Source: Planctomycetota bacterium (GTDB lineage: Bacteria; Planctomycetota; UBA1135). Taken from it: DNA of 64,000 nucleotides. Below the pieces are notes generated by a model, which searched no databases, had not been told where the DNA came from, and saw nothing but the letters and a program-made list of their open reading frames with translations. Made by a program: the position numbers and the translations under genes. The DNA is taken from assembly GCA_008501825.1 (NCBI GenBank), contig QQUA01000009.1, forward strand, positions 186,001 through 250,000, given 5' to 3'. The stretch's first letter is position 1. Each line of letters opens with the position of its first letter. This document shows, one piece after another, positions 1-9,643 of this stretch.

Positions 1-1
1 T

Positions 2-751
2 TACGCCACTGCGCACGGCCTTTCCTTCCCTCAAGCCCTGAACCGCCTGGAACAAGTCGGTCCCTTGCCGGCCGCGGCGCTGCGGGCCCTTCCGCAACTC
101 CGCCAAATGTTGGCAGGTGCCGCCGAAGAAGCCATCTCCGGCGAGGGATTGGTGGCCGGCATCCGCCTTTTGTTGAAAGAAGCCCGCTACCGTGACGAAG
201 TCGATCGCTGTTACGAAGATGCCTTGACCCGAGATGCCCGCTGGGCGGGGGTAGAGGAATTACTGAATTTCGCCGAGAACTTCTGCCGCCGGAAAGGCAA
301 GAAGAGCGGATTTGGAGATTTTCTGGAAGAACTCAGTCTGGCTACCGCAGTCGACAAGGAACCGGACCAAGCCGGACAGGAAAATGCCGTGTGCTTGATG
401 ACTCTCCACGCCGCCAAAGGCCTGGAATTCCCGGTGGTCTACCTCGCTGGAGTTGAAGAAGGTTTCTTGCCTCACCACCGCTCGGTGGAAGAAAACAGTT
501 TGGAGGAAGAACGTCGCCTGATGTACGTCGGCATTACCAGGGCGATGAAGCTCTTGAGCTTGTGCATGACCCAGGCCCGGGCCAAGCGGGGCAGGAAGGT
601 GCGCAGCATGGCTTCCCGCTTCTATTACGAAATGATCGAAGAAGCTCCGCCGAAGGATTGGCGGCCGGTCGGCGCCACCGAAAGTCTCGCCCCGAAAAGA
701 CCTCAAGCGAAATCCAAGCGGTCGCGCCCATACTCGCGGCGGCGCCGCTAG
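2..751 (+). CDS. UvrD/PcrA-type DNA helicase, C-terminal part (cut by window start)
   Basis: The reading frame is open from base 2, so this is the C-terminal end of a longer gene. It carries the SF1A helicase motif V region (TLHAAKGLEF, nt 401-430, followed by VVYLAGVEEGFLPH) and motif VI (ERRLMYVGITRA, nt 509-544). Both are typical of UvrD/Rep/PcrA, ATP-driven 3'-5' DNA helicases used in repair and replication restart. The tail is basic (SKRSRP, RRRR), which would suit DNA contact. The TTG at 65 lies inside a continuous domain and is not a credible start. surE follows 9 bases after the stop in the same direction. Which paralogue this is (UvrD, PcrA or Rep) cannot be decided from the fragment. 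Confidence 0.93.
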   Translation, partial: YATAHGLSFPQALNRLEQVGPLPAAALRALPQLRQMLAGAAEEAISGEGLVAGIRLLLKEARYRDEVDRCYEDALTRDARWAGVEELLNFAENFCRRKGKKSGFGDFLEELSLATAVDKEPDQAGQENAVCLMTLHAAKGLEFPVVYLAGVEEGFLPHHRSVEENSLEEERRLMYVGITRAMKLLSLCMTQARAKRGRKVRSMASRFYYEMIEEAPPKDWRPVGATESLAPKRPQAKSKRSRPYSRRRR

Positions 752-760
752 GCTCTTTTC

Positions 761-1483
761 ATGCGGTTGGTTCTGACTAACGATGACGGATTCGATGCAC
801 CGGGATTATCCGCTTTGGAACAGGCTTGCCAAGGATTGGGTCAGGTTTGGGTAGCCGCTCCGGATCAACCTCATTCCGCCTGCGGGCATCGCTTTACCGA
901 GCGCCAAGACATCGAAGTCACGGCTGCGTCCCAAACCAAGTTTCGAATTCACGGCACTCCGGCTGATTGCAGCCGCATGGCTATCGGCCCGCTGGAATTG
1001 CAACCGGATTGGATCCTTGCCGGCATCAATAGTGGCGCCAATCTTGGCTTGGATTGCTTTCCGTCGGGAACCGTGGCCGCCGCCCGGGAGGCCGCAGCTC
1101 ACGGAACTCCCGCGATGGCCCTTTCCCTTTTCATTGGACCCGATCGCAAGATGGACTGGTCTCGCTGCCAGGAGCTGGTAGCCGAACTGCTGCCCATCTT
1201 CCTGGCACGAAAGCCGGAGCCGGGCTGGTTTTGGAACTTGAATCTACCGGGCCACCGCTTGCACCAGGTCGAAGCCGATCAATGGGTGGAATGTCCGGTC
1301 GATAGCCAACCCTTGCCGCTGGAATTCCGCCGAGTCCAGGGTGGTTTTCGGTATGCCGGCGTTTATCACCAAAGGAGGCGCCAATCAGGAGCGGACGTCG
1401 CCCTTTGCATGGAGGGCAACATCACCGCCTCCTTAATGGCTGTCCAACCGACTTGTCGTCCCCAACCAAACCAGCCAGCTTGA
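761..1483 (+). CDS. surE: 5'/3'-nucleotidase SurE
   Basis: 240 aa, the usual SurE length. SurE is a metal-dependent phosphatase that removes phosphate from nucleoside monophosphates and is linked to stress survival. The N-terminal metal site NDDG (residues 7-10, D8 and D9), Ser39 in PDQPHSACG, the GINSGANLG loop (N90, N94) and PSGTVAAAREA are all present, so the enzyme should be active. The ATG at 761 places NDDG at the family's normal position. It lies 9 bases after the helicase gene. No clear Shine-Dalgarno sequence is seen. Confidence 0.95.
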   Translation: MRLVLTNDDGFDAPGLSALEQACQGLGQVWVAAPDQPHSACGHRFTERQDIEVTAASQTKFRIHGTPADCSRMAIGPLELQPDWILAGINSGANLGLDCFPSGTVAAAREAAAHGTPAMALSLFIGPDRKMDWSRCQELVAELLPIFLARKPEPGWFWNLNLPGHRLHQVEADQWVECPVDSQPLPLEFRRVQGGFRYAGVYHQRRRQSGADVALCMEGNITASLMAVQPTCRPQPNQPA

Positions 1484-1538
1484 CTGCACCGATTTCCGTA
1501 ATCCGCCTCCGTTGACCGCCGCCACCACCTACCGTTTC

Positions 1539-2819
1539 ATGACCCGCACCTTTCAGTGGGTGGTGAATCGGTTTTATCGCCATACCCATTTGGGTGAACG
1601 ATTGGATCAAGACGGCCCCTTATTGCTGGTAGCAAATCATCCCAACGGCTTGGTCGATCCGGTTCTGCTGACTCGGTTATGCCGGCGCCCGGTGCATTTC
1701 CTGGCCTACGCCCCCCTGTTTCGATTACCCGTCCTTGGCTGGTTTGCGCGGGGCATGATGGCTTTGCCGGTTTACCGCCCCCAGGATGGCTTTTCCACCG
1801 ACCAGAACGTGGACACTTTTCTCGCGGTTCGCGGAGCCCTCGGAAATAGGCAAGTGATCGGCATCTTTCCGGAAGGCCATTCTCACAACTTCCCAGAGGT
1901 ACCGGAAAAACTGAAAACCGGCGCGGCTCGTATGGCATTGGAAACTGAAGCGGAGCACGACTTTCAATTGGGAATCGGTATCGTCCCGGTGGGCTTGACT
2001 TATCGATCTAAGCATCGCTTCCAAAGTTCGGTCGTAACCAAAATCGGCATGGCGATTCGACCCGCCGATTATCAAGAACTTTACCAACAAGACCCCAAGG
2101 CCGCAGCTCGACGTTTGACCGAGGACATCCGCAATGCACTTCGCCGGGTAACTCTGAACGTGCACCGGTGGGATGATCTTCCCTTACTGGAAATTGCCCA
2201 GGCACTGCGCATGCCGGAGGGAAAGCACAAGGTGGATCGCCTAAGGGCCGTCGCTGCACAATACCGGTACTTGTCGGTCCAGGCTCCCGATGAACTGGAG
2301 AAGTTGCGTCAAAAGTTCCGGGAGTTTCATGAAAAGTTGCGTTCGCTGAACTTGAGAGTCGAGGATTTGTATTTGCAATATGACCGCGGCCGGGTAATGC
2401 GTTTCGCACTGGACAATTTTTTGAGCTTGATCTTCGGTACGCCTCTGGCTCTTTGCGGTGCTGCCGTTTGGTTTCTTCCCTATCAAATTACCAAGCTGGT
2501 GGTCCGCAGTATGAATCCGGAAAACCCCTACGTCACGACCTATGCCCTTCTGGCGGCCATGGCCTTATTTCCTCTTTGGTACGGTTTGATGCTGGCACTG
2601 GCAGCAGTCACCGGAGGCTGGCTGGCCCTTTGGATGACGGCCTTGTTGCTTCCGCCCCTCGGTGCCTTAGCCGCCCGCCTATTGGAAAAACCCAAGGAAG
2701 CCTTCCGGCAAATCCGTTTGTATTTCGGTTTTTCTTCAGCCTCCAACCTGCGCGCCGAGTTGATTCACGAGCGCGATCACCTCGCCGGCGAGCTTCGCCG
2801 CTTGGAAAAACTCTACTAA
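1539..2819 (+). CDS. PlsC/GPAT-type acyltransferase
   Basis: 426 aa from ATG 1539; a TTG at 1512 would add 9 residues. Acyltransferase motif I is NHPNGLVD (residues 33-40), with five rather than four residues between the catalytic His and Asp, as in the Gpt2/Sct1-like GPAT subgroup. Motif III FPEG is at 110-113. Two or three hydrophobic segments lie at about residues 290-385, followed by a charged C-terminal tail, so it is a membrane enzyme. The likely role is acylation of glycerol-3-phosphate or lysophosphatidate in phospholipid synthesis; the exact acceptor is not shown by sequence. The next gene starts one base after the stop, so the two are probably co-transcribed. Confidence 0.85.
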   Translation: MTRTFQWVVNRFYRHTHLGERLDQDGPLLLVANHPNGLVDPVLLTRLCRRPVHFLAYAPLFRLPVLGWFARGMMALPVYRPQDGFSTDQNVDTFLAVRGALGNRQVIGIFPEGHSHNFPEVPEKLKTGAARMALETEAEHDFQLGIGIVPVGLTYRSKHRFQSSVVTKIGMAIRPADYQELYQQDPKAAARRLTEDIRNALRRVTLNVHRWDDLPLLEIAQALRMPEGKHKVDRLRAVAAQYRYLSVQAPDELEKLRQKFREFHEKLRSLNLRVEDLYLQYDRGRVMRFALDNFLSLIFGTPLALCGAAVWFLPYQITKLVVRSMNPENPYVTTYALLAAMALFPLWYGLMLALAAVTGGWLALWMTALLLPPLGALAARLLEKPKEAFRQIRLYFGFSSASNLRAELIHERDHLAGELRRLEKLY

Positions 2820-2820
2820 G

Positions 2821-5055
2821 GTGCTGTTTCTCTTCCTGCTTTTACCCTCTTTCTGCCCTCAGGAGCAACTACAACAATCCTGGCCGCCGGTGCCGGCGGA
2901 TTTGCACCAAGGCGTACCGGAGGATTTCCCCCGCTTTCTGATCCCGGGCCACGAGCGCACCGCCGCCATCTGGAACCGGTACCTATGGCATCACTATGAC
3001 AGCCGGCTTCACAACGGTCCGGTGCTGTTCAACAAGGAATATTTGATGCTGGCGGATTTGTGGATGCATGCAACCGAAAAGCGCTTGAAGCTTCCGATCC
3101 AAGATGTTCATCGAAAATTTTTGCTGGAGGTGAACCAAGATCCTGACGGTTATATCCAAACACACCAGCATTTCTCGCATGCTCACGAAGGCGGTTGGCC
3201 CTTTCCCCTTTGGGCTCAAATCCCGGGAGGAAGCCAAGGAAAAACTATGGGCTGGCATTTTCAAATGGATGGTCCATCATGGCAATGGATTTGGCATTTT
3301 TTGAAAGCCGGTCATCCGCAAAGCTTCGGGGAAGCCGCCTTGAAGGGCTGGCAATGGAGCGGTTGCCGTTCCCTAGGAATCAAGCAAAACGCCTGGCACC
3401 TTCAAACTCAAGGTGGAGAAATAAACTTGGTTTCCCCGCAAGGCGTCACCTTGGAAGCCTTTCAGGCACCATTTGTTCAGGTTCGTTGGAATCCTCCGTC
3501 GTCCCCGGAAGAGGGCAAGCCCATTTATTTTGAGTGGCAAAAGGAAGGCGACCAAGATTTTTCCAATGAACGGCGCCTCGAGTTTCCCGCTTTGCCGCCG
3601 GCGAAAAACCAGGTCAGCGGGCATTATCACCAGATGTTAGCGCTTTACAGACACCCGGAGTGGCGAGGAAAAATCCAACGCCTTCGAATCCGACTTCCTG
3701 GAGAGATCGCTGCGGAAGTGCCTTTCTCAATAGACTCCATTTTCACTGCCTACGATACTCGGCATTCCATCAACAATCCGATATTCATCCTGTCTTGTTG
3801 GCATTATGCTCGATGGACCGGAGATTTGGAGTTTCTGAAAATCCAATTGCCGAAAATGCGCCTGGCTTTGCAATATCAGCAAGGCCATTTTCGTGGGATC
3901 GAGCTCGGCCACTTGCGAAATCCGTGGTGGGGTCATGATGGCATAGCCGGATTTCGACTCCTCCCCGACGGCAGCAAGGAATACCGACCCGGTCACGGCA
4001 TCGGCAACAACTATTGGGATCTCATGCCGTTTGGCTGGGACGATGCTTATGCAACCAGCCAATATCACGCCGCCTTGTTAACCATGGCGGAGTTGGAAAC
4101 CTGGTTGACCGAACGAAAAGATCTGGATTGGCCTTCACCTCCGAATTCCGGTCGCCCGCAAGCCCTCCTCGAACAGGCGAGCCGAGTCCGCCAAGTGTCC
4201 AACGCCAAGTTCTGGTCCCCTACCACCGAAAGATTCGTCGCCTGCATCGATCAAAGCGGAGAAGCCCACGACTATGGCTATACCTTCGTGAACCTGGAAG
4301 CCATTTGGTACGGCTTGGCTAGCCGTTCCCATGGCGAAAAGATCATGGATTGGATCGAAGGGCGGCGGACGATCGACGGGGATGATTCCCAGGGAGAAGA
4401 CATTTACCGCTGGCGCTTCGGCCCGCGGTCGTCGACTCGACGGAACGTGGAGTGGTACGGACACGCTTGGCACGCTCCAGAGAGCATTCCTTGGGGAGGA
4501 CAAGTCCAGGATGGCGGAGCGGTTCTCGGTTTCAGCTTTTTCGACCTCTGGGCAAGACTGAAACTTCGTGGCCCGGAAAACGCCTGGCAACGTCTGCTGG
4601 CGATTACCGATTGGGAACAGGAGGTTTGGAAATCCGGCGGCTATCGCGCTTACTATGAAGGCGGCAAGCGCGGGACCACTTTGCAAGGCGGGGGAACGGC
4701 TGGAGGCCTGGGCATTGATTTCGAATTTTTCGAAAGCAGCATGCTACCTTCGATCTTTATTCACGGGTTTCTTGGCATTCGCCCCGCCATGGAGCAGCTT
4801 TTGTTGCAACCGGACCTGCCCGATTCTCTCGAAGCTCTTGGAGTACAAAACCTCGAAATCCAGAAATGGCGACTTCATCTTGTGGTCTCCCGAGAGCTCA
4901 TTCGCATTCAGGTGGAACAAGAGGGCCCTGCTCCCCTGAGCCTGCGGTTAGGCAAGGATTGGTTATTACCATCCGGCAAGGCTCTTCCCGCCAACGGCTG
5001 GCCTCTTCCGGGAGAAGGTGAGTTCTCTTTCAGAAACCCGGCCGGTCTCCGCTAA
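2821..5055 (+). CDS. secreted glycosidase-like protein, probable (alpha/alpha)6 six-hairpin fold
   Basis: 744 aa from GTG 2821, one base after the acyltransferase stop. The N-terminus (VLFLFLLLPSFC) is a signal peptide, so the protein is exported. The middle is rich in aromatic and helical-hairpin sequence: HSINNPIFILSCWHYARW, WWGHDGIAGF (about residue 367), and WDLMPFGWDDAYATSQYH (about residue 398). This resembles six-hairpin glycosidases such as GH63 or amylo-glucosidase relatives, but I cannot assign a family. An early HFSHAHEGGWPFPLW stretch and a C-terminal beta-rich part (from about residue 650) fit a catalytic barrel with accessory beta domains. Acidic residues in GHDG and WDDA are candidate catalytic positions. 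The substrate is unknown. Confidence 0.6.
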   Translation: MLFLFLLLPSFCPQEQLQQSWPPVPADLHQGVPEDFPRFLIPGHERTAAIWNRYLWHHYDSRLHNGPVLFNKEYLMLADLWMHATEKRLKLPIQDVHRKFLLEVNQDPDGYIQTHQHFSHAHEGGWPFPLWAQIPGGSQGKTMGWHFQMDGPSWQWIWHFLKAGHPQSFGEAALKGWQWSGCRSLGIKQNAWHLQTQGGEINLVSPQGVTLEAFQAPFVQVRWNPPSSPEEGKPIYFEWQKEGDQDFSNERRLEFPALPPAKNQVSGHYHQMLALYRHPEWRGKIQRLRIRLPGEIAAEVPFSIDSIFTAYDTRHSINNPIFILSCWHYARWTGDLEFLKIQLPKMRLALQYQQGHFRGIELGHLRNPWWGHDGIAGFRLLPDGSKEYRPGHGIGNNYWDLMPFGWDDAYATSQYHAALLTMAELETWLTERKDLDWPSPPNSGRPQALLEQASRVRQVSNAKFWSPTTERFVACIDQSGEAHDYGYTFVNLEAIWYGLASRSHGEKIMDWIEGRRTIDGDDSQGEDIYRWRFGPRSSTRRNVEWYGHAWHAPESIPWGGQVQDGGAVLGFSFFDLWARLKLRGPENAWQRLLAITDWEQEVWKSGGYRAYYEGGKRGTTLQGGGTAGGLGIDFEFFESSMLPSIFIHGFLGIRPAMEQLLLQPDLPDSLEALGVQNLEIQKWRLHLVVSRELIRIQVEQEGPAPLSLRLGKDWLLPSGKALPANGWPLPGEGEFSFRNPAGLR

Positions 5056-5104
5056 GCTGATTCCAAGCCAACCCGGCCTTCCCCACCCCTCTCTGGTGCC
5101 TTCC

Positions 5105-6277
5105 ATGAAAACCTTTGGCATTGGTTTCGCTTTCCTCCTTTGCTTCTCGCCATTCGCCCTCGGGCAAGGTCTGGTTCTTGAACAGGAAGATTTCAATTAC
5201 GAAGTGGGAACGGATACTCACTTCCACCACTACACCAACTTGGACCTCGCCGGCAGCCTGCTTCCTTTCGATCCGCAGCAATCTTTTTGGGACTTCAGCA
5301 GTTTGGCCGCCGGAGGCGACGCCCGGGTTCAATTGGTCGACCCGGCCACCACTCCCTACGCCGGTAGCTTTCCTGGAGCCACCGGGACCACGGTTCAAAA
5401 CGTTCCCGGCACTCCAACGGCTTATCTTTATGAACAAAGCAGTGGAGGCCTCCACGAAGTCTTAGGGTTTGGCACATATTTATTTCCCTTCAACGTTACC
5501 GCGGTTTATAACCCGCCGTGGGAGGTTTACTCCTTTCCCATGGCGATCGGCGATACCAGCTCCCAGTTCATTCAATACAGCTATCGCCTTGGCTTGATCA
5601 CCGTCAACGTCAACGAAAGCCACAACTATCAAGTCGTCGCCGAGGGCATGGTGAAAGTTCCAGGGTTTCCATACGCCATGCCATGCTTGGTGATGCACGA
5701 GTATGTCACCATTCAGGATAACTTCGGCACCAATGACAACTTCCATGGATATTACTGGTTGGTCGCCGACGGATTCTCCGGAGCCAACGGTGTTGCGGCA
5801 GTCCAATCCAACACCAACGCCGGCCTGGACTTTACCGTTTGCCGAAACGCCTTCTTTCTCGGCCAAAGCACCCTTCAGCCCGAAGGAACCAGCCTGCAAG
5901 CGGACAGTTTCGGCCTTTATCAATCCACAGGCGGCATCATTCAATTCGAATTAGATGCCGGCACTCAGAACGCGGGCCGTCCGTATTACCTCCTGGATTC
6001 CGGTTCCGGAACTTGGCCGGGTACTGTCTTGCCCGGAGGAGCGGTTCTGGAACTGAATTGGGATTTTGTTACGGACCATCTCATGACCTATCTGAACGGA
6101 AGTATGTACCAAGCTTTCCGGGGCAACCTGGACGGCAACGGCAAGGCTACCGCGATTTTGGATACGGGAGGCTCCTTGCCACCCGGCATAAGCGGCATGA
6201 CCATTTACTTCGCCTTTACCACGGAAAATCCATACGACTTCCAATCGAACGTGGTTTTGGTCAAAATCTTGCCCTAA
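5105..6277 (+). CDS. secreted protein of unknown function with C-terminal surface module
   Basis: 390 aa from ATG 5105, chosen because it begins the signal peptide MKTFGIGFAFLLCFSPFALG; the frame is open upstream to 5018 but overlaps the preceding gene. The mature part is beta-rich and has few charges. The last 110 residues (YYLLDSGSGTWPG, LDGNGKATAILDTGG, GISGMTIYFAFTT) resemble a C-terminal module also seen at the end of the propeller protein at 62609-64000. No enzymatic motif is recognised. It ends before a strong hairpin at 6297-6323, so the transcript may end here. Confidence 0.6.
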   Translation: MKTFGIGFAFLLCFSPFALGQGLVLEQEDFNYEVGTDTHFHHYTNLDLAGSLLPFDPQQSFWDFSSLAAGGDARVQLVDPATTPYAGSFPGATGTTVQNVPGTPTAYLYEQSSGGLHEVLGFGTYLFPFNVTAVYNPPWEVYSFPMAIGDTSSQFIQYSYRLGLITVNVNESHNYQVVAEGMVKVPGFPYAMPCLVMHEYVTIQDNFGTNDNFHGYYWLVADGFSGANGVAAVQSNTNAGLDFTVCRNAFFLGQSTLQPEGTSLQADSFGLYQSTGGIIQFELDAGTQNAGRPYYLLDSGSGTWPGTVLPGGAVLELNWDFVTDHLMTYLNGSMYQAFRGNLDGNGKATAILDTGGSLPPGISGMTIYFAFTTENPYDFQSNVVLVKILP

Positions 6278-6296
6278 GCTCACGGTCAACCGCTTC

Positions 6297-6323
6297 GGCC
6301 GGAGCCTACCCCCGGCTCCGGCC
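6297..6323 (+). terminator. probable hairpin terminator
   Basis: A perfect 10-bp stem (GGCCGGAGCC, 7-base loop TACCCCC, GGCTCCGGCC) lies 20 bases after the stop of the secreted protein gene. A pyrimidine-rich stretch (acttcttctattcc) follows, without a pure T run, so termination may be partial. Confidence 0.55.
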
Positions 6324-6394
6324 ATGCACTTCTTCTATTCCGTCCTGTGCAGTTGATATGGTGAATATCCCCATTCCCTCAAACATTGACCGCC

Positions 6395-9300
6395 ATGAAG
6401 ATTAGAACAAAACTCTGGTTTCTTCTCGGAGTGCTTGCGCTCCTACCGTCGGATTTGTCCAGCCAGCAAAGCTTTCAAATCTCGAACAACGAGCAGCGCT
6501 GCACCATTTTGCTGGATCAAGTTACGGATAGCGGCGGAACGCTTTGGCAAGCCATCCGTTTGTTGGAAGTCGAAGACTTGCTTCATCCCTCTGGCTCGGC
6601 CTCCATCTCCCTGGGCGAATCGCCGATCTGGCGCTTGGATTTTCGAGAACTTCAGGCCTTGGGAAATCCCAGCGTCTCCACCACTTGGAAATTGGTTCCT
6701 TCCCTGGACCCGGCTCAGAATCCAATTCCAGATACTTTGAATTCCAGCTCCATCGTGTGGGCGGAAGATGGAGTTTCCGCGGTTTATGTCAATCCGATCG
6801 GCAATCAAGAAATCCGCTTGATTTGGCAGGATCTTCCTTTGAATCGCTGGTATCCATTGATGCAAGGAACGGTCAACGTGCGGGTTGTCTTGAAGTTTCC
6901 CAACAGCACCGGCGGATTGGAAGGCAGCATCGACGTCGAAGTCTTCCGCGACGGCTCCGGCAATCTTTCCGCGGCTCTACTGAGTGTGAATTTCCCGGAT
7001 TTGCTGATTGCAGAATTGGATCACGACGAAGAACCGGATGCCGGCGCCGGCTATCGCGACGACGTTTTACTCAGCGGCTACCAACACGGTACGCTTTGGT
7101 TCGATCCCATTCATCTGGGATTGGCCGATCACGGCTCAGGAAGCTGGGGACCGGACAACTTCCTCTTTGATTTCGGTCACCAGAGATCCCTTCAATTCAC
7201 CTATCCAGGAGAAACTTCCTGCCAGTTCCTCTACTACTATGACTTCGCCGAAGCCGAAGACGCCGATGAACCTTTTATCTATCAATCCGGCAATCAAATC
7301 ACAGGGTACGGAAAACGGCCCAGCACCCGAGGCAAGGGCCAGGGTCTTTACCTCGCGGCTCATGATCCGGACCTCAATACCAAAAGAATCGTCACGGAAG
7401 TTCAGCCGGGAGAAAACCTGGATCAACGCCTCCATTTAGCCGTTCGTACCTTTCTCGAATTCACTCCCGATCGAATGGCCGAACTCCAAGGGCCCGCCAC
7501 CGGGAATCCACGTTGGCAAGCCTACTACCAAGGCCCAGATTCCCTGGCCACCACTCCGAATCCGACTTCTGGAACTGAGGTCCATTTCACTTGGCCGATC
7601 AAGCTTTCCACCTTCAAGGGCGATTGGCTGGATGCAGCCTTGATCTACCGGGAATTCTTCGTCGCCGAATCCAAGGCTCTGTATCGAGACAGCCAAATGC
7701 AAAGCTTGCGCTTGCGGGACCTCCCCAGTGAGGTTTTGCCGCCGGCTTTCCTGGACTTAGTCGCCACCATAGGTGTATCGGAGGTGGTAAGCCCGACCTT
7801 GCCCTATCCCTATCATATGGCCGGAAGTTTTCAGGCTTTGAACTTGCGAGCTTACCTCAATTTTTTGCGAGAGAACTACCAGAACTATCAAGATGCAAGC
7901 CAACCCGATCCCCCGTACTATGCCGTCATCCACGGCGAAGGAATGATCTCTCCGGCGAATCCCGGCATCCGCCCCTTTAAATCCGGTGGAACCGATGACG
8001 GCAACTTTGCTCCTCGGGACGGCTTTCGCCAGTTTTACGATCTGCTTAGAAACCCCGACCCCGCTGTATCCTGGCCCGGCTTTGTTCTCACCGCTTTGAA
8101 CCGAGATCACGGAAGCATTGATCATGATAATGTGTTGAACGAAACTTGGCGCATTCGGAGGGAAAATTCCGTAGAAGCCACGCGAAATGCCCTGCAAACC
8201 TTAAGCAGCTATATGAGGTTTGAAAGCGTGCAGAATTTGGTCGGCTTGCTCGATCAATCTTTCGCTCTATTCCACGAACCGGCCGGCCATCCGCCGGAAG
8301 TTCAACTGGATTGGTATTGGACCTCCGGCCAAGGCTCGGCGGTGAAGCCGGATTACTCGCGCTGGTTTCCCGCCTGGCAAACCGGCAATCACCCGCAAGG
8401 CGTGGGAGGCGGAGACGCTTGGTTCACCTTTCATCGCAACATGCGACAAACCATTCTAGATCAATCTGCATTCACCACTACAGACTTGAGCCCTCACATC
8501 AACTTAAGTACGGAAAGGTTGAACGAAGCGGTATTGCAATACAACGTTCCTGCCGGTCACCGCCAACCCTATCCCTGTACGGCTCTCGAGCAAGGGGGCC
8601 TTCCGGCCTTGCATCCGCTGGTCTATGCTGAAAACCTCAACCTCACCAGTCATCTCTATCACGATTTCGCTCTGATGCGAACGGAACCGGAATCTTTTAG
8701 TTTGTTTTACGGCGTTCCCCGCGATGACGCCAAATTTCCATTGAGCGGCTTACCCTATCCGGTCTATTTCGATCAAACCCTGCTGACACAAAGGGCGAAG
8801 GGAACCTTGCTCAGCTTGCGACGCCTGGCCCAATACATCTATTGCGACGGCTTGCTTGCCGGCTTGGGAGTGGAATCCAGCGGAAGGCTCGCCTTCGAAA
8901 TTGACATAAACGGCTCAGGAACTCTGGATCACTACGATGACCGGCTGTCGACCACCTTCTCGAAGAAAGCCACGGTCGGAGAGCAGGACGCCGCCGCCGG
9001 CGGCTGGCTGCCGGCGGATCCGGCAACGCATGCCCGTTCCATTTTTCGGGCACGCTCACGCATGCGCCAGTTCTTCAACGGCGGCCGCCGGGTTCGTGAT
9101 CCCAAGTTGATCCAACCCGCCGGCGAAACCCATTGGTACGCCAACAACTTGAGCATCATCCGCTGGAACCGGGTGGACCTGAATCCGAATTCGGTTACCG
9201 AATTCAACGGGGGTCTAAATGCACCCGGTGGTAGCCATGGCCTGAGCCTGGAGAATGTTCTGGTAGGGACTTACGTGGACGATGATCCCAATCTCACCGG

Positions 9301-9601
9301 CGGTGCCGGCGATTTCCGGATCCTGCTGGTGGCCTTCAACGCCTCCCCGAACCACGCCGTCCAATACCAGATGCAGTTCAGTCCGGCAGATTGGAATTTG
9401 CCGTCCCCCGGCACCGAAACCTACAAACTCCGAGGGGTACGAGCCGATTTGAGCTCCTTGACCGGGGCCATGACGGGAGCCGGAGAGCTTAGTGGCATCG
9501 CCACCAATGCGACCCAGTTAAACTTGCCGGAGTACGTTGCCGGCCAACCTCCGATTCTGCAGCCCTTCGAAACCCACCTTTGGGTGTTCGAAATCGAATA
9601 G
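6395..9601 (+). CDS. large secreted protein, possible glycosidase-like (DUF6259-type)
   Basis: 1068 aa from ATG 6395. A TTG at 6386 is also in frame, but ATG begins a good signal peptide (MKIRTKLWFLLGVLALLPSDLSSQQ). The N-terminal 300 residues are beta-rich, like a galactose-mutarotase-type sandwich. The centre has barrel-like sequence with HGEGMIS, NRDHGSIDHDNVLNETW and LDWYWTSGQG. The C-terminal 200 residues are again beta-rich. The layout recalls planctomycete DUF6259 and other carbohydrate-active proteins; this is inference, not a firm family match. It lies between another secreted protein and the MoxR cluster. A polysaccharide-degrading role alongside the 2821-5055 glycosidase-like protein is plausible. 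Confidence 0.5.
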   Translation: MKIRTKLWFLLGVLALLPSDLSSQQSFQISNNEQRCTILLDQVTDSGGTLWQAIRLLEVEDLLHPSGSASISLGESPIWRLDFRELQALGNPSVSTTWKLVPSLDPAQNPIPDTLNSSSIVWAEDGVSAVYVNPIGNQEIRLIWQDLPLNRWYPLMQGTVNVRVVLKFPNSTGGLEGSIDVEVFRDGSGNLSAALLSVNFPDLLIAELDHDEEPDAGAGYRDDVLLSGYQHGTLWFDPIHLGLADHGSGSWGPDNFLFDFGHQRSLQFTYPGETSCQFLYYYDFAEAEDADEPFIYQSGNQITGYGKRPSTRGKGQGLYLAAHDPDLNTKRIVTEVQPGENLDQRLHLAVRTFLEFTPDRMAELQGPATGNPRWQAYYQGPDSLATTPNPTSGTEVHFTWPIKLSTFKGDWLDAALIYREFFVAESKALYRDSQMQSLRLRDLPSEVLPPAFLDLVATIGVSEVVSPTLPYPYHMAGSFQALNLRAYLNFLRENYQNYQDASQPDPPYYAVIHGEGMISPANPGIRPFKSGGTDDGNFAPRDGFRQFYDLLRNPDPAVSWPGFVLTALNRDHGSIDHDNVLNETWRIRRENSVEATRNALQTLSSYMRFESVQNLVGLLDQSFALFHEPAGHPPEVQLDWYWTSGQGSAVKPDYSRWFPAWQTGNHPQGVGGGDAWFTFHRNMRQTILDQSAFTTTDLSPHINLSTERLNEAVLQYNVPAGHRQPYPCTALEQGGLPALHPLVYAENLNLTSHLYHDFALMRTEPESFSLFYGVPRDDAKFPLSGLPYPVYFDQTLLTQRAKGTLLSLRRLAQYIYCDGLLAGLGVESSGRLAFEIDINGSGTLDHYDDRLSTTFSKKATVGEQDAAAGGWLPADPATHARSIFRARSRMRQFFNGGRRVRDPKLIQPAGETHWYANNLSIIRWNRVDLNPNSVTEFNGGLNAPGGSHGLSLENVLVGTYVDDDPNLTGGAGDFRILLVAFNASPNHAVQYQMQFSPADWNLPSPGTETYKLRGVRADLSSLTGAMTGAGELSGIATNATQLNLPEYVAGQPPILQPFETHLWVFEIE

Positions 9602-9643
9602 CCCACCGATCCAAGCTTGAGCCTCGCCCGCCCTTCCGTCGAC

